From contig CAYOLV010000002.1 in NCBI GenBank assembly GCA_964404895.1, positions 661,616 to 725,615 on the forward strand: a stretch of 64,000 bases of DNA. Reading direction: 5' to 3'. Position numbers and translations under genes: made by a program. A model generated the notes under the pieces. It searched no databases. It worked only from the letters and a program-made list of their open reading frames with translations, and was not told the origin of the DNA. This DNA is from JBGSUZ01 sp964404895 (GTDB lineage: Bacteria; Bacillota; Clostridia; Peptostreptococcales; Acidaminobacteraceae). The first letter of the stretch is position 1, and each line of letters opens with the position of its first letter. Below, piece after piece: positions 16,466 through 25,886 of this stretch.

Positions 16466-17508
16466 TTTTCAGGGAACCAGTGCTTTGTACTATTTGCAAT
16501 ATTCACAAGAATTAACATCACTGGCACTTCTACAAGGACGCCGACAATTGTAGCCAGTGCCACAGGTGATGTGGCTCCAAATAGTGCAATCGCTACAGCA
16601 ACAGATAACTCAAAGAAGTTTGATGCCCCAATCATCCCCGCAGGTGCTGCAATATTGTGAGGGAGTTTCATGACTTTAGAAGCACCGTAGGCAATGAAGA
16701 AAATTAAGAAAGTCTGAATGATTAATGGAATAGCAATTAAGAAAATGTGTAGCGGATTCTCGATGATGACATCTCCTTGGAAAGAGAAAATGAGAACCAG
16801 TGTCAATAATAAACCTGTGATGGTGGCACCGTTGAATTTCTTGATAAACACATTATTGAAATAGTCTTCTCCCTTTCTCTTCACAATTCTGATTCTTGTC
16901 AAAACCCCTGCTGAAAGAGGAATCACTACGAAGAGAACCACCGACATGATTAAAGTCGTCCAAGGCACTGAAACGCCGCTGACACCTAAAAGGAAAGCTA
17001 CAATTGGCGTAAAGGCAACTAGTATAATCAAATCGTTGGTGGCGACTTGTACCACTGTATAAGCAGGGTTACCCTTTGTTAAATGACTCCAGACAAATAC
17101 CATTGCTGTACAAGGTGCGGCGCCTAGTAACACAGCGCCGGCCAAATAGTCTTTTGCAAGTTCTGCAGGTATAAGTGCTTTAAAGACCACATAGAAGAAG
17201 AATGAGGCAATCCCATACATGGTGAAGGGTTTAATCAACCAGTTGGTCACCCAAGTCACATATAAACCCTTAGGGTTCTTTCCTACATTTTTAATGCTGT
17301 TAAAATCTACTTTGAGCATCATCGGATAGATCATGACCCAAATTAAAATAGCTATAGGAATAGAAACATTTGCATACTCAAATTGCCCTAAAAAGTTTGG
17401 TATAGCTGGCACAAACCTACCGATAGCCACCCCAATTGCCATACATAATGCTACCCATACCGTTAAATATTTTTCAAAAAAGCCAATACCCTCTAATTTT
17501 TTATGCAT
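16462..17508 (-). CDS. acr3: Arsenite efflux transporter ACR3
   Basis: Membrane permease of the bile/arsenite/riboflavin transporter superfamily that expels As(III). About ten hydrophobic helices are visible in 348 residues. The conserved cysteine needed for arsenite transport sits in GAAPCTAMVFVWSHLTKG, a signature of ACR3. The start overlaps the arsC stop by 8 bp; the three-gene order arsR-arsC-acr3 is a standard arsenic resistance operon. Confidence 0.95.
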   Translation of the reverse strand: MHKKLEGIGFFEKYLTVWVALCMAIGVAIGRFVPAIPNFLGQFEYANVSIPIAILIWVMIYPMMLKVDFNSIKNVGKNPKGLYVTWVTNWLIKPFTMYGIASFFFYVVFKALIPAELAKDYLAGAVLLGAAPCTAMVFVWSHLTKGNPAYTVVQVATNDLIILVAFTPIVAFLLGVSGVSVPWTTLIMSVVLFVVIPLSAGVLTRIRIVKRKGEDYFNNVFIKKFNGATITGLLLTLVLIFSFQGDVIIENPLHIFLIAIPLIIQTFLIFFIAYGASKVMKLPHNIAAPAGMIGASNFFELSVAVAIALFGATSPVALATIVGVLVEVPVMLILVNIANSTKHWFPEN

Positions 17509-17935
17509 TTACCTCTGCCTCCTCTTCAATTTTTTGGATTAACTGCGCTACTTTTTCTCGAATCAAATCTCTAGTCACCCGATATCCTTCAATTGGTCCT
17601 CCAGAAGGATCTTCCAGTCCCCAATCTTCCATATGTTCATGAGGTATAAAAGGACAGACCACATTACATCCCATGGTAATCAAATAGTCCACTTCAGAAG
17701 GAATCTCTGATAATAATTTAGGATGGTGCTGGCTCATATCAATTCCTGCCTCTTCCATAACTTGAACCGCTAAAGGTTTCACCTCGGCGTAATTTTCAGT
17801 TCCTGCAGAATAAACCTCCATCACGTGGGTGCCCATGGCCTTTGCAAGCCCTTCTGCCATTTGACTTCTACAAGAATTGTGCACACAGACAAATGCCACT
17901 ATTTTCTTTTTGCTAGACTTGCTTTCTGTTGTCAT
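17501..17935 (-). CDS. arsC: Arsenate reductase, low-molecular-weight phosphatase type
   Basis: Reduces arsenate to arsenite for export by the adjacent ACR3. The N-terminal P-loop CVHNSCRSQMAEG (nucleophilic Cys and Arg) and the later pair in MGCNVVCPF match thioredoxin-coupled ArsC, which uses three cysteines. The size (144 residues) fits. The start overlaps the arsR stop as ATGA. Confidence 0.95.
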   Translation of the reverse strand: MTTESKSSKKKIVAFVCVHNSCRSQMAEGLAKAMGTHVMEVYSAGTENYAEVKPLAVQVMEEAGIDMSQHHPKLLSEIPSEVDYLITMGCNVVCPFIPHEHMEDWGLEDPSGGPIEGYRVTRDLIREKVAQLIQKIEEEAEVNA

Positions 17936-18330
17936 TTTCCAGTACCTCCCTTTAAGATTTTCGTTACCGCGGTTTTATCCTCTGCAATATCTTTACAACT
18001 CAACTCGTGAGTCAAGTAACTGTTCAACCGCCTTAAATCCTCTTTAAACAACGCTTCTCCATCCCAGTTTATTTTCAGGTAACTGAACAAGCCTTGGTTT
18101 TCCTCAAAGAAAGTTTCATTTAACCGATAATGAGCCCACAGACCTGATTTAACTGTTCCAATAAGTCCAGGGGATTTCAGTTTGTTCAAGTGCCGTGACA
18201 CGTTGGATTGGCTCATATCTAGCAAAACTTCCAATTCGCAGACACATAATTCTTTATGGAAGAGCAAATGTAAAATACGAAGCCTATTCTCGTCAGATAG
18301 TGCTTTGAAGATTTCCAGCACAGCCTTCAC
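17932..18330 (-). CDS. arsR: ArsR family arsenic-responsive repressor
   Basis: Winged-helix repressor of 132 residues and the first gene of the operon. The arsenite-binding motif ELCVCELE follows the first helices, then the recognition region LLDMSQSNVSRHLNKLKSPG. It should leave its operator when As(III) binds the cysteines. Start is GTG with an AAAGAGG site. A dyad at 18383-18410 just downstream of the promoter -10 box is the likely operator. Confidence 0.94.
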   Translation of the reverse strand: MKAVLEIFKALSDENRLRILHLLFHKELCVCELEVLLDMSQSNVSRHLNKLKSPGLIGTVKSGLWAHYRLNETFFEENQGLFSYLKINWDGEALFKEDLRRLNSYLTHELSCKDIAEDKTAVTKILKGGTGK

Positions 18331-18382
18331 CTCTTTCCTTTTTTACTTCTTTCAAATACCTTTAACTGTTAAATACAATCAC

Positions 18383-18410
18383 TGAATATTTAATCATATT
18401 ACTATATTCA
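18383..18410 (-). promoter_or_regulatory. Probable ArsR operator
   Basis: Inverted repeat TGAATAT (18383-18389) with ATATTCA (18404-18410) and a 14-base spacer, immediately downstream of the -10 box of the ars promoter, where a repressor would block transcription initiation. Assignment to ArsR is by position, not by a proven consensus. Confidence 0.55.
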
Positions 18411-18439
18411 ATTATACTCATATAGTCTATTTCTGTCAC
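18411..18439 (-). promoter_or_regulatory. Promoter of the arsR-arsC-acr3 operon
   Basis: On the minus strand GTGACA (18434-18439) and TATAAT (18411-18416) are separated by 17 bases, about 80 bases before the arsR start. Confidence 0.7.
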
Positions 18440-18463
18440 TACTTTTCATTTATAAAAAACAAA

Positions 18464-18505
18464 AAGGCAGTCTATTTGCAATTTTCATTGCCTATAGACT
18501 GCCTT
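18464..18505 (-). terminator. Terminator after the YfcC-type transporter gene
   Basis: Stem AAGGCAGTCTAT/ATAGACTGCCTT (18464-18475 with 18494-18505); on the minus strand it is followed by TTTTTGTTTTTTA. Confidence 0.88.
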
Positions 18506-18568
18506 TTAATCTGATTCATTTAGAATAATTTGTCCTTTAAATCATTTAAAGTCTATAAATTTGTCCTT

Positions 18569-20080
18569 TTAGAACAAAGCCTGAATAACTAACATCCCTG
18601 CTGCAAACACGCCAATCATGCCCATTAGCGGCATAATGAACTTTAACCATTTGTCATAGGTCACATCTACCATAGCCAATGTGGCTAAAATCAGTCCTGT
18701 TGGTGTGATAAATGCCATCAACCCTTGACCATAGGTATAAGCGCTGACAATGACATCTCTTGGCAAGCCCACAGTGTCTGCAAGAGGTGCCATGATTGGC
18801 ATAGACAATACAGCAAGCCCTGAAGATGATGGAATAAAGAAACCAAGAACACTGAAGACAAGCATCATAACCACTGAGAAGACTCCGCCGTTCATCCCTT
18901 GTACAGTGCCTGAAGCATAATAGAGAATAGTATCAGATATAAGACCTGCATCCATAATGCCGTTTACCGCACGAGCCACACCAATAATCAATGCTACCCC
19001 GATTAAATCTCCAGCTCCTGCAACAAATTTATCTACAAAATCTTTTTCAGATAAACCGGATAAGAACCCAATGAGAATAGAGGCTCCCAAGAATAAGGCA
19101 GTCATTTCTTCAAACCACCAGCCCAGTTTTGAGACACCGATAACCATCCATACAAAGGTTCCAAAGAAAATGACCAACATGGTTACTCTTCTCCAGTTAA
19201 AAGTCGGGGCATTAAGCGGATCGTAATGTTTAAGGAATCTTTCTTCAATTTCTTGTCGTTGGTCTGCAATAATTGATAATTCAGGATTCTTTTTTACTTT
19301 TTGAGCATATTTTATGATGTAAACCAAAGTAATCACCATCGCCAAAACCAAACCTACCATGCGGATTGTCAACCCTTCTGTAAAGGTAATTCCCGCTGAG
19401 TTTGATGCAATAACTGTGGCAAATGGGTTGACTGTAGAGAACATGGTTCCGATGGATGAACCCATGTAAATAGCAGCGATGCAGACAATGGCATCATAAC
19501 CCGTGGCTAAGAAGATAGGAATTAAAATGGGATAAAGGGCAATGGTTTCTTCTGCCATGCCAAAAGTAGTTCCTCCAAGGGCAATCAAAGAGGAAACGAA
19601 TATAATCAAAATAAATTCTTTGCCTTTTGTCGCTCTTGAAAGTGCTGCTATTCCAGCATCGAAAGCACCTGTGTGATTAATAACCCCAATTAATCCCCCA
19701 AGAATAAATACAAATGTGATAATATCAATAGTGTCATAGATACCTTTAATCGGCGATTTCAACACTTCGATAAAACCTTGAGGATTTCTTTCAACTTGTT
19801 GGTAAGTTTCTGGAATAGCTACAGGTTTGTATACACTGCCATCCTCAAACTTTGCCACATCAATTTTTACCTTCAGTTGATCCAGAGTTTCTTGAGTGCC
19901 TGGCAAAACGTTTTCTGTTCCGTCTGGACTCATCACTGTAAAGGTGCTGTCATCCGCATTATAAGACAACTTAGAATATGCACCTGCTGGAACAAAGTAA
20001 GTCAGCATTGCTGCCAAAATTAATACAATGAATAATACCGAGAATGCAGATGGGAAACTGATTTTTTTCTTTTTGCTCAT
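18569..20080 (-). CDS. YfcC family membrane transporter (C4-dicarboxylate/amino acid antiporter type)
   Basis: 503-residue integral membrane protein of the YfcC/DcuC-like family. The first helix (FPSAFSVLFIVLILAAMLTYFVPAGAYSK) is followed by a large extracytoplasmic loop (about residues 35-105), then paired repeats with GGTTFGMAEETIALYPILIPI and the C-terminal equivalent FFIPSSSGLAVLSMPIMAPL. Members often sit with arginine or peptide catabolism genes, but substrates are largely unproven. ATG at 20080 is used because it has a GGGAGG site; the frame is open for 15 further codons. Divergent from an NhaC gene. Confidence 0.88.
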   Translation of the reverse strand: MSKKKKISFPSAFSVLFIVLILAAMLTYFVPAGAYSKLSYNADDSTFTVMSPDGTENVLPGTQETLDQLKVKIDVAKFEDGSVYKPVAIPETYQQVERNPQGFIEVLKSPIKGIYDTIDIITFVFILGGLIGVINHTGAFDAGIAALSRATKGKEFILIIFVSSLIALGGTTFGMAEETIALYPILIPIFLATGYDAIVCIAAIYMGSSIGTMFSTVNPFATVIASNSAGITFTEGLTIRMVGLVLAMVITLVYIIKYAQKVKKNPELSIIADQRQEIEERFLKHYDPLNAPTFNWRRVTMLVIFFGTFVWMVIGVSKLGWWFEEMTALFLGASILIGFLSGLSEKDFVDKFVAGAGDLIGVALIIGVARAVNGIMDAGLISDTILYYASGTVQGMNGGVFSVVMMLVFSVLGFFIPSSSGLAVLSMPIMAPLADTVGLPRDVIVSAYTYGQGLMAFITPTGLILATLAMVDVTYDKWLKFIMPLMGMIGVFAAGMLVIQALF

Positions 20081-20241
20081 GTTGTACCTCCCCTTTTTTC
20101 TTTTAACCCAAAGAATTAAATACACTGAACCAGATTATCTACAGGAAGAGTATATCCATATAATCCATTGTTTTCAATGTATTGAAGCACATTAATGAAT
20201 AAGGAAACCTTAATATTTGGTAATACTTTCAAACAAATGAC

Positions 20242-20264
20242 TTTAACGTCAATAGATTGTTAAA
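20242..20264. promoter_or_regulatory. Dyad between divergent YfcC and NhaC genes
   Basis: Inverted repeat TTTAAC (20242-20247) with GTTAAA (20259-20264), 11-base spacer, in the 226-bp divergent intergenic region, just upstream of a TATAAT at 20275-20280 that could serve the NhaC gene. AT-rich DNA makes chance possible. Confidence 0.3.
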
Positions 20265-20306
20265 ATTTTATTAATATAATTAATTTTTCTTAATTGGAGG
20301 TACCTC

Positions 20307-21629
20307 GTGCTGATATTTATCAACTTGTTTGTTACATTAATTTTATTGGTTTTCTCCATCCTCAATGACGTATTTGTGGGCTTTCCCCTGCTCCTCAGCA
20401 CCTTATTTTTCTTCTTAATTGCCAAGAGTAAGGGCGCCTCTAGGGCAATTCTCATAAGCGCCGTTAAAAATGGCAGTCAAAAAGCCTTGCTACTGCTTAG
20501 GATTTTTGTCTTAATCGGCATTATCACAGGGATTTGGAGAGCTTCTGGAACTGTTCCCAGTATTGTCTATTATGGCATTGAATACATGCAGCCACAGTGG
20601 TTTATTTTATACGCCTTTCTCATGACCTCTTTGGTTTCTCTCCTCTTAGGCACTTCCTTTGGAACAGTTGGTACTGTTGGGGTCGCTATTATATTGATGG
20701 CTCGCAGCGGTAATGTAGACCTTAATTTAACGGCAGGGGCTATTATGGCAGGCGCTTACTTTGGCGACCGCTGTTCCCCTATGTCTTCCAGTGCCAACTT
20801 AGTCGCAAATCTGACGGATACAAACTTGTATGACAATATTAAAAGGATGTTCAAAACAGGGGCTTTGCCTCTGATTTTATCTGTCATAGGCTATGGCATC
20901 TTATCCCATTTCGCCCCTTTAAGTCAAAGTTCTGAGGGCATGAGTCAGGAAATTGCCAATACCTTTAGCACCCATTGGGTTTCACTGATTCCCGCCCTTC
21001 TCATACTGATATTTGCAGCCTTTAAGCTGGATGTTAAAATTTCAATGTTAATCAGCATTGTCAGTGCTGCCCTCATCGCTTTTTTCTTGCAAGGCTACTC
21101 TTTACTTGAAATTCTGAAATTCTCTGTTGTGGGATTTAGCCTTCCCATTGACAATCCTCTAGGGACTATTATGATGGGTGGCGGTATTGGGTCCATGTGG
21201 AAAGCCATTTTTATTGTGTTTGTTTCAAGCGTTCTCGCTAATCTTTTTGAAATTACAGGCCTTCTTCACACCTTGGATGCCACCTTGGCAAAAGCTAAAG
21301 GTCACTTCCAACTCTATACTCAAATGCTTGTGGTGGGAACCTTGTCTTGTGCCATTGGCTGCAATCAATCGATTGCTGTGTTTTTATCAGAGCAACTTCT
21401 AAGAAAACCTTATGAAAAAAGTGAAATCTCCAAATCTGATTTAGCCATCGATATTGAAAATACAGGCATTGTTATAGCAGCGCTCATTCCATGGAACATT
21501 GCCGCCTTTGTTCCCACTGCCACCCTTGGGGTCAGTGCCACAGCTTATCTGCCCTATGCATTTTACCTTTATTTAATACCACTCTTTCAGTGGTTTATAA
21601 TTTACAGAAAAAAAGACGCCTCTGTGTAG
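20307..21629 (+). CDS. nhaC: NhaC family Na+/H+ or related antiporter
   Basis: 440-residue membrane protein of the NhaC group. The motif GTSFGTVGTVGVAIILMA, the AGAYFGDRCSPMSSSANLVA segment and a second-half NQSIAVFLSEQLL region are typical of this family, which exchanges Na+ for H+ or organic solutes (malate/lactate, tyrosine or amino acid derivatives in some members). Start is GTG with a GGAGG site at 20296-20300. The terminator at 21608-21642 overlaps its stop. Confidence 0.88.
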   Translation: MLIFINLFVTLILLVFSILNDVFVGFPLLLSTLFFFLIAKSKGASRAILISAVKNGSQKALLLLRIFVLIGIITGIWRASGTVPSIVYYGIEYMQPQWFILYAFLMTSLVSLLLGTSFGTVGTVGVAIILMARSGNVDLNLTAGAIMAGAYFGDRCSPMSSSANLVANLTDTNLYDNIKRMFKTGALPLILSVIGYGILSHFAPLSQSSEGMSQEIANTFSTHWVSLIPALLILIFAAFKLDVKISMLISIVSAALIAFFLQGYSLLEILKFSVVGFSLPIDNPLGTIMMGGGIGSMWKAIFIVFVSSVLANLFEITGLLHTLDATLAKAKGHFQLYTQMLVVGTLSCAIGCNQSIAVFLSEQLLRKPYEKSEISKSDLAIDIENTGIVIAALIPWNIAAFVPTATLGVSATAYLPYAFYLYLIPLFQWFIIYRKKDASV

Positions 21630-21642
21630 GACGTCTTTTTTT
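21608..21642. terminator. Bidirectional terminator between nhaC and ptsI
   Basis: Stem AAAAAGACG/CGTCTTTTT centred on the nhaC stop codon, with A and T runs on the two sides, so it can end transcription from both convergent genes. Confidence 0.85.
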
Positions 21643-21672
21643 AATAGATTTTGGGGGGTAATCAAAACTTCT

Positions 21673-23370
21673 TTATATACTTGTTAAATAAGCTACAACT
21701 TCTTCTGCTGTTTCTTTTTCTAAAACTTGTTCTAAATGTATAGTGCATTCCTTTGAATCAATTTGGGACAAGCGCCATTTAAGTTCAGCAATTTTGCTTC
21801 CCGACATACTCAGCTCATCTACGTTCATGGCCACATAAACAGGTAGAAGAAGAGGGTCCGAGGCCGCTTCACCGCAGATGCCTACCCATATGCCATTTTT
21901 ATGGGCAGCCAACACTACATTTTGAATCATTTGCAGTAACCCAGGATGGTACCAATTGTACAGATGGCTCAATTTTTCGCTCATGCGGTCAACCGCCACC
22001 GTATACTGCAATAAATCATTGGTGCCAATGCTGAAGAAATCTACATGTTTGGCAAATTTTTCAGCTTCCACAGCAACCACAGGCACTTCCACCATAATCC
22101 CAATCTCAAAGGTTTTATAAGGGATCTCTTTAAAATCCAGTTCAGATTTGACCTCTTCAATTAAAGTTTTAATGGCCTTAATCTCGCTGATGGTGGAGAT
22201 CATGGGAAACATTACTTTTAGATTGCCATAGACCGAGGCCATCAAAAGGGCTCTAAGCTGATCTTTAAACATTTCCACCCGATCCAAAGAAATTCGAATG
22301 GCTCTGTAGCCTAAAAACGGATTCATCTCAGGCTCTAATGCCAAATAATCGACCTGCTTATCACCACCAATGTCAAAGGTTCTAATGACCATTGGTTTCT
22401 CTCCAAAGGCTTCTAGTGCTTCTTTATAAGCTTTGAATTGCTCCGACACACTAGGCAATGATTCTCGGTTCATGTACAAAAATTCTGTTCTAAATAGGCC
22501 GACACCTTCTGCGCCCTGTTCCACTGCAGTTACCGCTTTCTTAGCGTCAGCAATGTTTGCCGCTATTTCAAGTGACTTTCCATCCGCTGTTTGACCAGGC
22601 TTAAATTTAAAGGTCTCAAACTTTGATCGTTCCTCTTTTTCCTTCAAGATTGAATTGCTAAAATCCGCCACCAATGAAGGTTCTGGTTGAACAATTAAAT
22701 AGTGTTCATTGGCATTCATTAAAATACAATCTCCTGACATAATTTCATGTCTTGAAGCAGATATGCCTGTCATCGCTGGAATGCCAATACTTTGAGCAAT
22801 AATTGCTGAGTGAGAGGTCTTTCCTCCTTTTTCTGTCACAAAGCCAACAATCTTTTGGGGGTTGAGCATGGCTGTGTCAGAGGGTTCTAAATCTTCACAA
22901 AAGAGTATGGCTTGATCTGGAATTTCTAAGATCTCTTCTATGCCAATCACATTACGAATCAACCTTTGGCTTAAATCCTTTATATCTGCAGCTCTCTCTT
23001 GCATGTATGGGTTATCCATTTGAGCAAACATTTCTTGAAAGACTCTTCCAATTTGGTCAATGGCATAAGGCGCATTGACCTTTTCTAATTGAATCATTTC
23101 CTGTATGGGATCTGTAAACTCCTCGTCTTGTAAAATAAGCAAGTGAGCTTCAAAAATCTGTGCTTCCTTTTCACCGATGTTTCTTTTGGTCTTCTCAATC
23201 AATTGCTGAATTTGAAAACTTGCCCTCTCCATGGCTTCTGATAATCTTTTTAGTTCTTCCTCGCTGTCTTCCGTGAGTTTTTTCTTCACGTCTAGCAACT
23301 GTTTTTTGTAAATATAGGCAGTCCCAATGGACATCCCCTTTGAAGTACCTGTTCCGCTGATTCTATTCAT
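21673..23370 (-). CDS. ptsI: PTS enzyme I (phosphoenolpyruvate-protein phosphotransferase)
   Basis: Starts the PTS relay by taking phosphate from phosphoenolpyruvate and passing it to HPr. The phospho-histidine lies in GGKTSHSAIIAQSIGIPAM (about residue 190); the PEP-binding TIM barrel contains FLYMNRESLPS, IRTFDIGGDK, SIGTNDLLQYT and the catalytic cysteine in GICGEAA. The 565-residue length is standard. It is the last gene of the hexitol-type PTS operon, 9 bp after ptsH. I cannot tell whether it is the general enzyme I of the cell or a dedicated copy. Confidence 0.97.
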   Translation of the reverse strand: MNRISGTGTSKGMSIGTAYIYKKQLLDVKKKLTEDSEEELKRLSEAMERASFQIQQLIEKTKRNIGEKEAQIFEAHLLILQDEEFTDPIQEMIQLEKVNAPYAIDQIGRVFQEMFAQMDNPYMQERAADIKDLSQRLIRNVIGIEEILEIPDQAILFCEDLEPSDTAMLNPQKIVGFVTEKGGKTSHSAIIAQSIGIPAMTGISASRHEIMSGDCILMNANEHYLIVQPEPSLVADFSNSILKEKEERSKFETFKFKPGQTADGKSLEIAANIADAKKAVTAVEQGAEGVGLFRTEFLYMNRESLPSVSEQFKAYKEALEAFGEKPMVIRTFDIGGDKQVDYLALEPEMNPFLGYRAIRISLDRVEMFKDQLRALLMASVYGNLKVMFPMISTISEIKAIKTLIEEVKSELDFKEIPYKTFEIGIMVEVPVVAVEAEKFAKHVDFFSIGTNDLLQYTVAVDRMSEKLSHLYNWYHPGLLQMIQNVVLAAHKNGIWVGICGEAASDPLLLPVYVAMNVDELSMSGSKIAELKWRLSQIDSKECTIHLEQVLEKETAEEVVAYLTSI

Positions 23371-23379
23371 AGCTTCACC

Positions 23380-23643
23380 TTATTCATTAAAATTTGAAGC
23401 GATTAGGGCTTTAACTTCATTTAGAGCTTCTGCTTCATCTGCCCCTTCTATTTCGATGGTTAGGGCGTCTCCTTTGATTCCTGCCATTTTTAAAATGCCT
23501 AGCATACTTTTACAATTAAACTTTTGATCATTTTTAACTAAAGAAATCTGACTGGTAAATTTGGTACAAGTTTGTATGAGCAGGCTGGCTGGTCTTGCAT
23601 GAAGACCGTGATCATTGCTGAGTTCAAAAGAAAAGGTTTTCAT
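23380..23643 (-). CDS. ptsH: Phosphocarrier protein HPr
   Basis: Carries phosphate from enzyme I to the EIIA domains. The phospho-histidine is in GLHARPAS near residue 15, and a serine in CKSMLGILKMA occupies the place of regulatory Ser46, so control by HPr kinase is possible. The size (87 residues) is typical. It sits 8 bp after the dehydrogenase gene and 9 bp before ptsI inside the sugar operon. Confidence 0.95.
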   Translation of the reverse strand: MKTFSFELSNDHGLHARPASLLIQTCTKFTSQISLVKNDQKFNCKSMLGILKMAGIKGDALTIEIEGADEAEALNEVKALIASNFNE

Positions 23644-23651
23644 AGTGCCTC

Positions 23652-24914
23652 CTATAATACGCCAAAGTGGTTAAGCAAGAAGATTTCCGCTTCTGGGTTC
23701 CAAAGACCATTGTACCTGTCCACTATCTCTGCAAGGTTTTTAAATAAAGGATCTGTTTCGCCTAATTTTCCAAAGTCTTCAATGGCTGTAAGTGGCATGT
23801 CAAAATGATTGTAAAGCAGCTTTTTGCCACCTGGAATTTTAGGTAAATTGATGGTTGTTTCAACACAAGCATCCAATCCTCCAATATGAGTCAGCATTAC
23901 CGAAGGATTGATCAACCCTTTAGCGGACATGTCTAGGGCTTCAATCAGATCGTCTGTATTACCTCCAGTAGAACCCATAATATGGGTATTAGAATAATGA
24001 ACGTTGTACAGGTTGATTTTTGCACTGAATTCATGATCTGTAGGACCTGCAAAGAAATTCATGCAGCCATCTTTTGCCAACAACTGATCTCCTTGTTCGA
24101 CTAAAGAAGGGACTGGTACATAGACCATGACATCGTCGTAGCCGTTGCCATCAGTTAAATCTTTTAAGTAGGCTATAGGATCTGCCATTTTACTTGTATT
24201 CACATAAATCAACTCTACACCTAAATCTTTTGCCTTCTCTTCTGAAAGACATCTTCTGCCCTGAGCAATTCTAGCTTCGCTTAGGTCTGTCACCACAATT
24301 TTTCCAGGTTTGCCTTCAATATTTAAGGCATAATCCACAGCACCAAGACCCATTGGACCAGCACCGCCCATGACGATTAAGTTGCCACCTGGCTTGACGC
24401 CCATAACGTGGTCATAGGCATTTGGAACTGTGTGATACGCAGCGTGGAACCCTCCAATAATACAAGACATGGGTTCACCCAATGAAGCTTCGTAAAATCC
24501 TTTGCCCTCATAGTTCAGCAAACAGCCTAATTCCATAACCTCAGGTGGAATAATATTGTAAGTGGCATTACCGCCAAAATACTCATAAGAATAGCCTGGG
24601 GAATATGGGCTACCTTTGTAATTTAGTGCTGGTTGAAGGGCAAATCTTTGACCTGGCTTAAACTGTCCTTCGTAGTCTGATCCCACTTCCACAATAATTC
24701 CTGCCATCTCATGGCCTGTTATGATTGGGTTAGTTGCAATATTTTCTGGCACTCTTTTATGACGATTGCCTTGTTGAGCCGCTTTATAAGTAGACATACA
24801 TATGCTGTCACAAATTACTTTTACTAGTATTTCATTATTTTTAATTGCAGGTAATTCAAATTCTTCCAGTCTTAGGTCAAACTCGCCGTACATACGAACT
24901 GCTTTCGTCTTCAT
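23652..24914 (-). CDS. Zinc-type hexitol-phosphate/sorbose-phosphate dehydrogenase (SorE-like)
   Basis: 420-residue medium-chain dehydrogenase that resembles L-sorbose-1-phosphate reductase (SorE) and related hexitol phosphate dehydrogenases. Catalytic zinc ligands are suggested by Cys in SICMSTYK, GHEMAG and the glutamate of GEPMSCIIGGFHA; the nucleotide fold has GGAGPMGLGAVDYAL. The four-cysteine structural zinc lobe of alcohol dehydrogenases is missing and replaced by a Tyr/Gly-rich stretch (NYKGSPYSPGYSYEYFGG). ATG at 24914 has an AAGGAG site. Given its place between a 1-phosphofructokinase and PTS genes, I infer that it interconverts a hexitol phosphate and a ketose phosphate; the direction and the carbon oxidised are unknown. 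Confidence 0.85.
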   Translation of the reverse strand: MKTKAVRMYGEFDLRLEEFELPAIKNNEILVKVICDSICMSTYKAAQQGNRHKRVPENIATNPIITGHEMAGIIVEVGSDYEGQFKPGQRFALQPALNYKGSPYSPGYSYEYFGGNATYNIIPPEVMELGCLLNYEGKGFYEASLGEPMSCIIGGFHAAYHTVPNAYDHVMGVKPGGNLIVMGGAGPMGLGAVDYALNIEGKPGKIVVTDLSEARIAQGRRCLSEEKAKDLGVELIYVNTSKMADPIAYLKDLTDGNGYDDVMVYVPVPSLVEQGDQLLAKDGCMNFFAGPTDHEFSAKINLYNVHYSNTHIMGSTGGNTDDLIEALDMSAKGLINPSVMLTHIGGLDACVETTINLPKIPGGKKLLYNHFDMPLTAIEDFGKLGETDPLFKNLAEIVDRYNGLWNPEAEIFLLNHFGVL

Positions 24915-24939
24915 TTGATTTCTCCTTTTTTGTATAAGA

Positions 24940-25875
24940 TTAGATTTCTTGTATCCTAACTTGAGCTTTATGACTCTCAATCCACTGCAGATCAGCAGGA
25001 TTTGTGCCTACAGTCATAACGGCTCCTGCGCTGGTAGCAGTTGCTAATTTTAACATGTCTATGACAGGAAGCTTCTCCTGAAGCCCATAGGCCAAGGCAC
25101 CCACAAAGGCATCGCCTGCCCCTACACTGCTGTGGGCTTCTACGCTTATAGGGTGTACTCTATAAGCACTTTCTTTGTCCATATAGAAGGCACCTTCGCT
25201 GCCTAGAGAGAAGACAACATGAGAAACCCCCATGTCCATAAAGGTTCTTGCACACCGCTTGAGGCTTTCATGATCTTCTATGGCGATGGTCTTTCCAAAA
25301 TAACTTTCCAATTCTTTTACATTAGGCTTAATATAATCGGGTTTGGCAAGGACTCCATTTTTGAAAAGTTCACCATCTGCATCTAAAATGACCTTAGCTC
25401 CAGCCTTTTTTAACCTGCTGACTAACTCAAAATAGTAAGCTTTGTCTACGCCTACAGGCAGGCTTCCTGCAATGACGCAGATATCGCCCTCTTGCAAGTC
25501 CTCGATGATTTTTAATTCCAGTTCACCCAGTTTTTCAAGATTAACTTTGGGACCACTTTCGTTGATTTCAATAGTTTCTCTCGTATCTTTGCAAAATACT
25601 TTCAAATTGGTTCTGGTTTCTCCTTCAACTTCAAGAAACTCAGTAGTAATGCCTTTTTCTTCTAAAGCTAATCGGATAAACTGTCCTGCTGACCCAGCCA
25701 CAATCCCTGTTGCAGAGGATTTTCCGCCCAAAGCATGAATCACTTTAGAGACGTTAATGCCCTTGCCTCCAGGGTCTTGATGTGATTCAATCACTCGGTT
25801 CATCTGCTTTGCATCGAAAGACTTTAGCGTGACGGTTTTATCAATAGCAGGATTCAGTGTCAAAGTTATAATCAT
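24940..25875 (-). CDS. fruK: 1-phosphofructokinase (PfkB/FruK family)
   Basis: Ribokinase-fold kinase that phosphorylates fructose 1-phosphate to fructose-1,6-bisphosphate. The N-terminus MIITLTLNPAIDKTV, the substrate signature DPGGKGINVSKVIHALGG and the anion-hole/catalytic motif SVGAGDAFVGAL are all present in 311 residues. Tagatose-6-phosphate kinase (LacC) is a close relative and cannot be excluded. It follows the EIICBA gene by 11 bp. Confidence 0.9.
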   Translation of the reverse strand: MIITLTLNPAIDKTVTLKSFDAKQMNRVIESHQDPGGKGINVSKVIHALGGKSSATGIVAGSAGQFIRLALEEKGITTEFLEVEGETRTNLKVFCKDTRETIEINESGPKVNLEKLGELELKIIEDLQEGDICVIAGSLPVGVDKAYYFELVSRLKKAGAKVILDADGELFKNGVLAKPDYIKPNVKELESYFGKTIAIEDHESLKRCARTFMDMGVSHVVFSLGSEGAFYMDKESAYRVHPISVEAHSSVGAGDAFVGALAYGLQEKLPVIDMLKLATATSAGAVMTVGTNPADLQWIESHKAQVRIQEI

Positions 25876-25886
25876 TTGTCACACTC

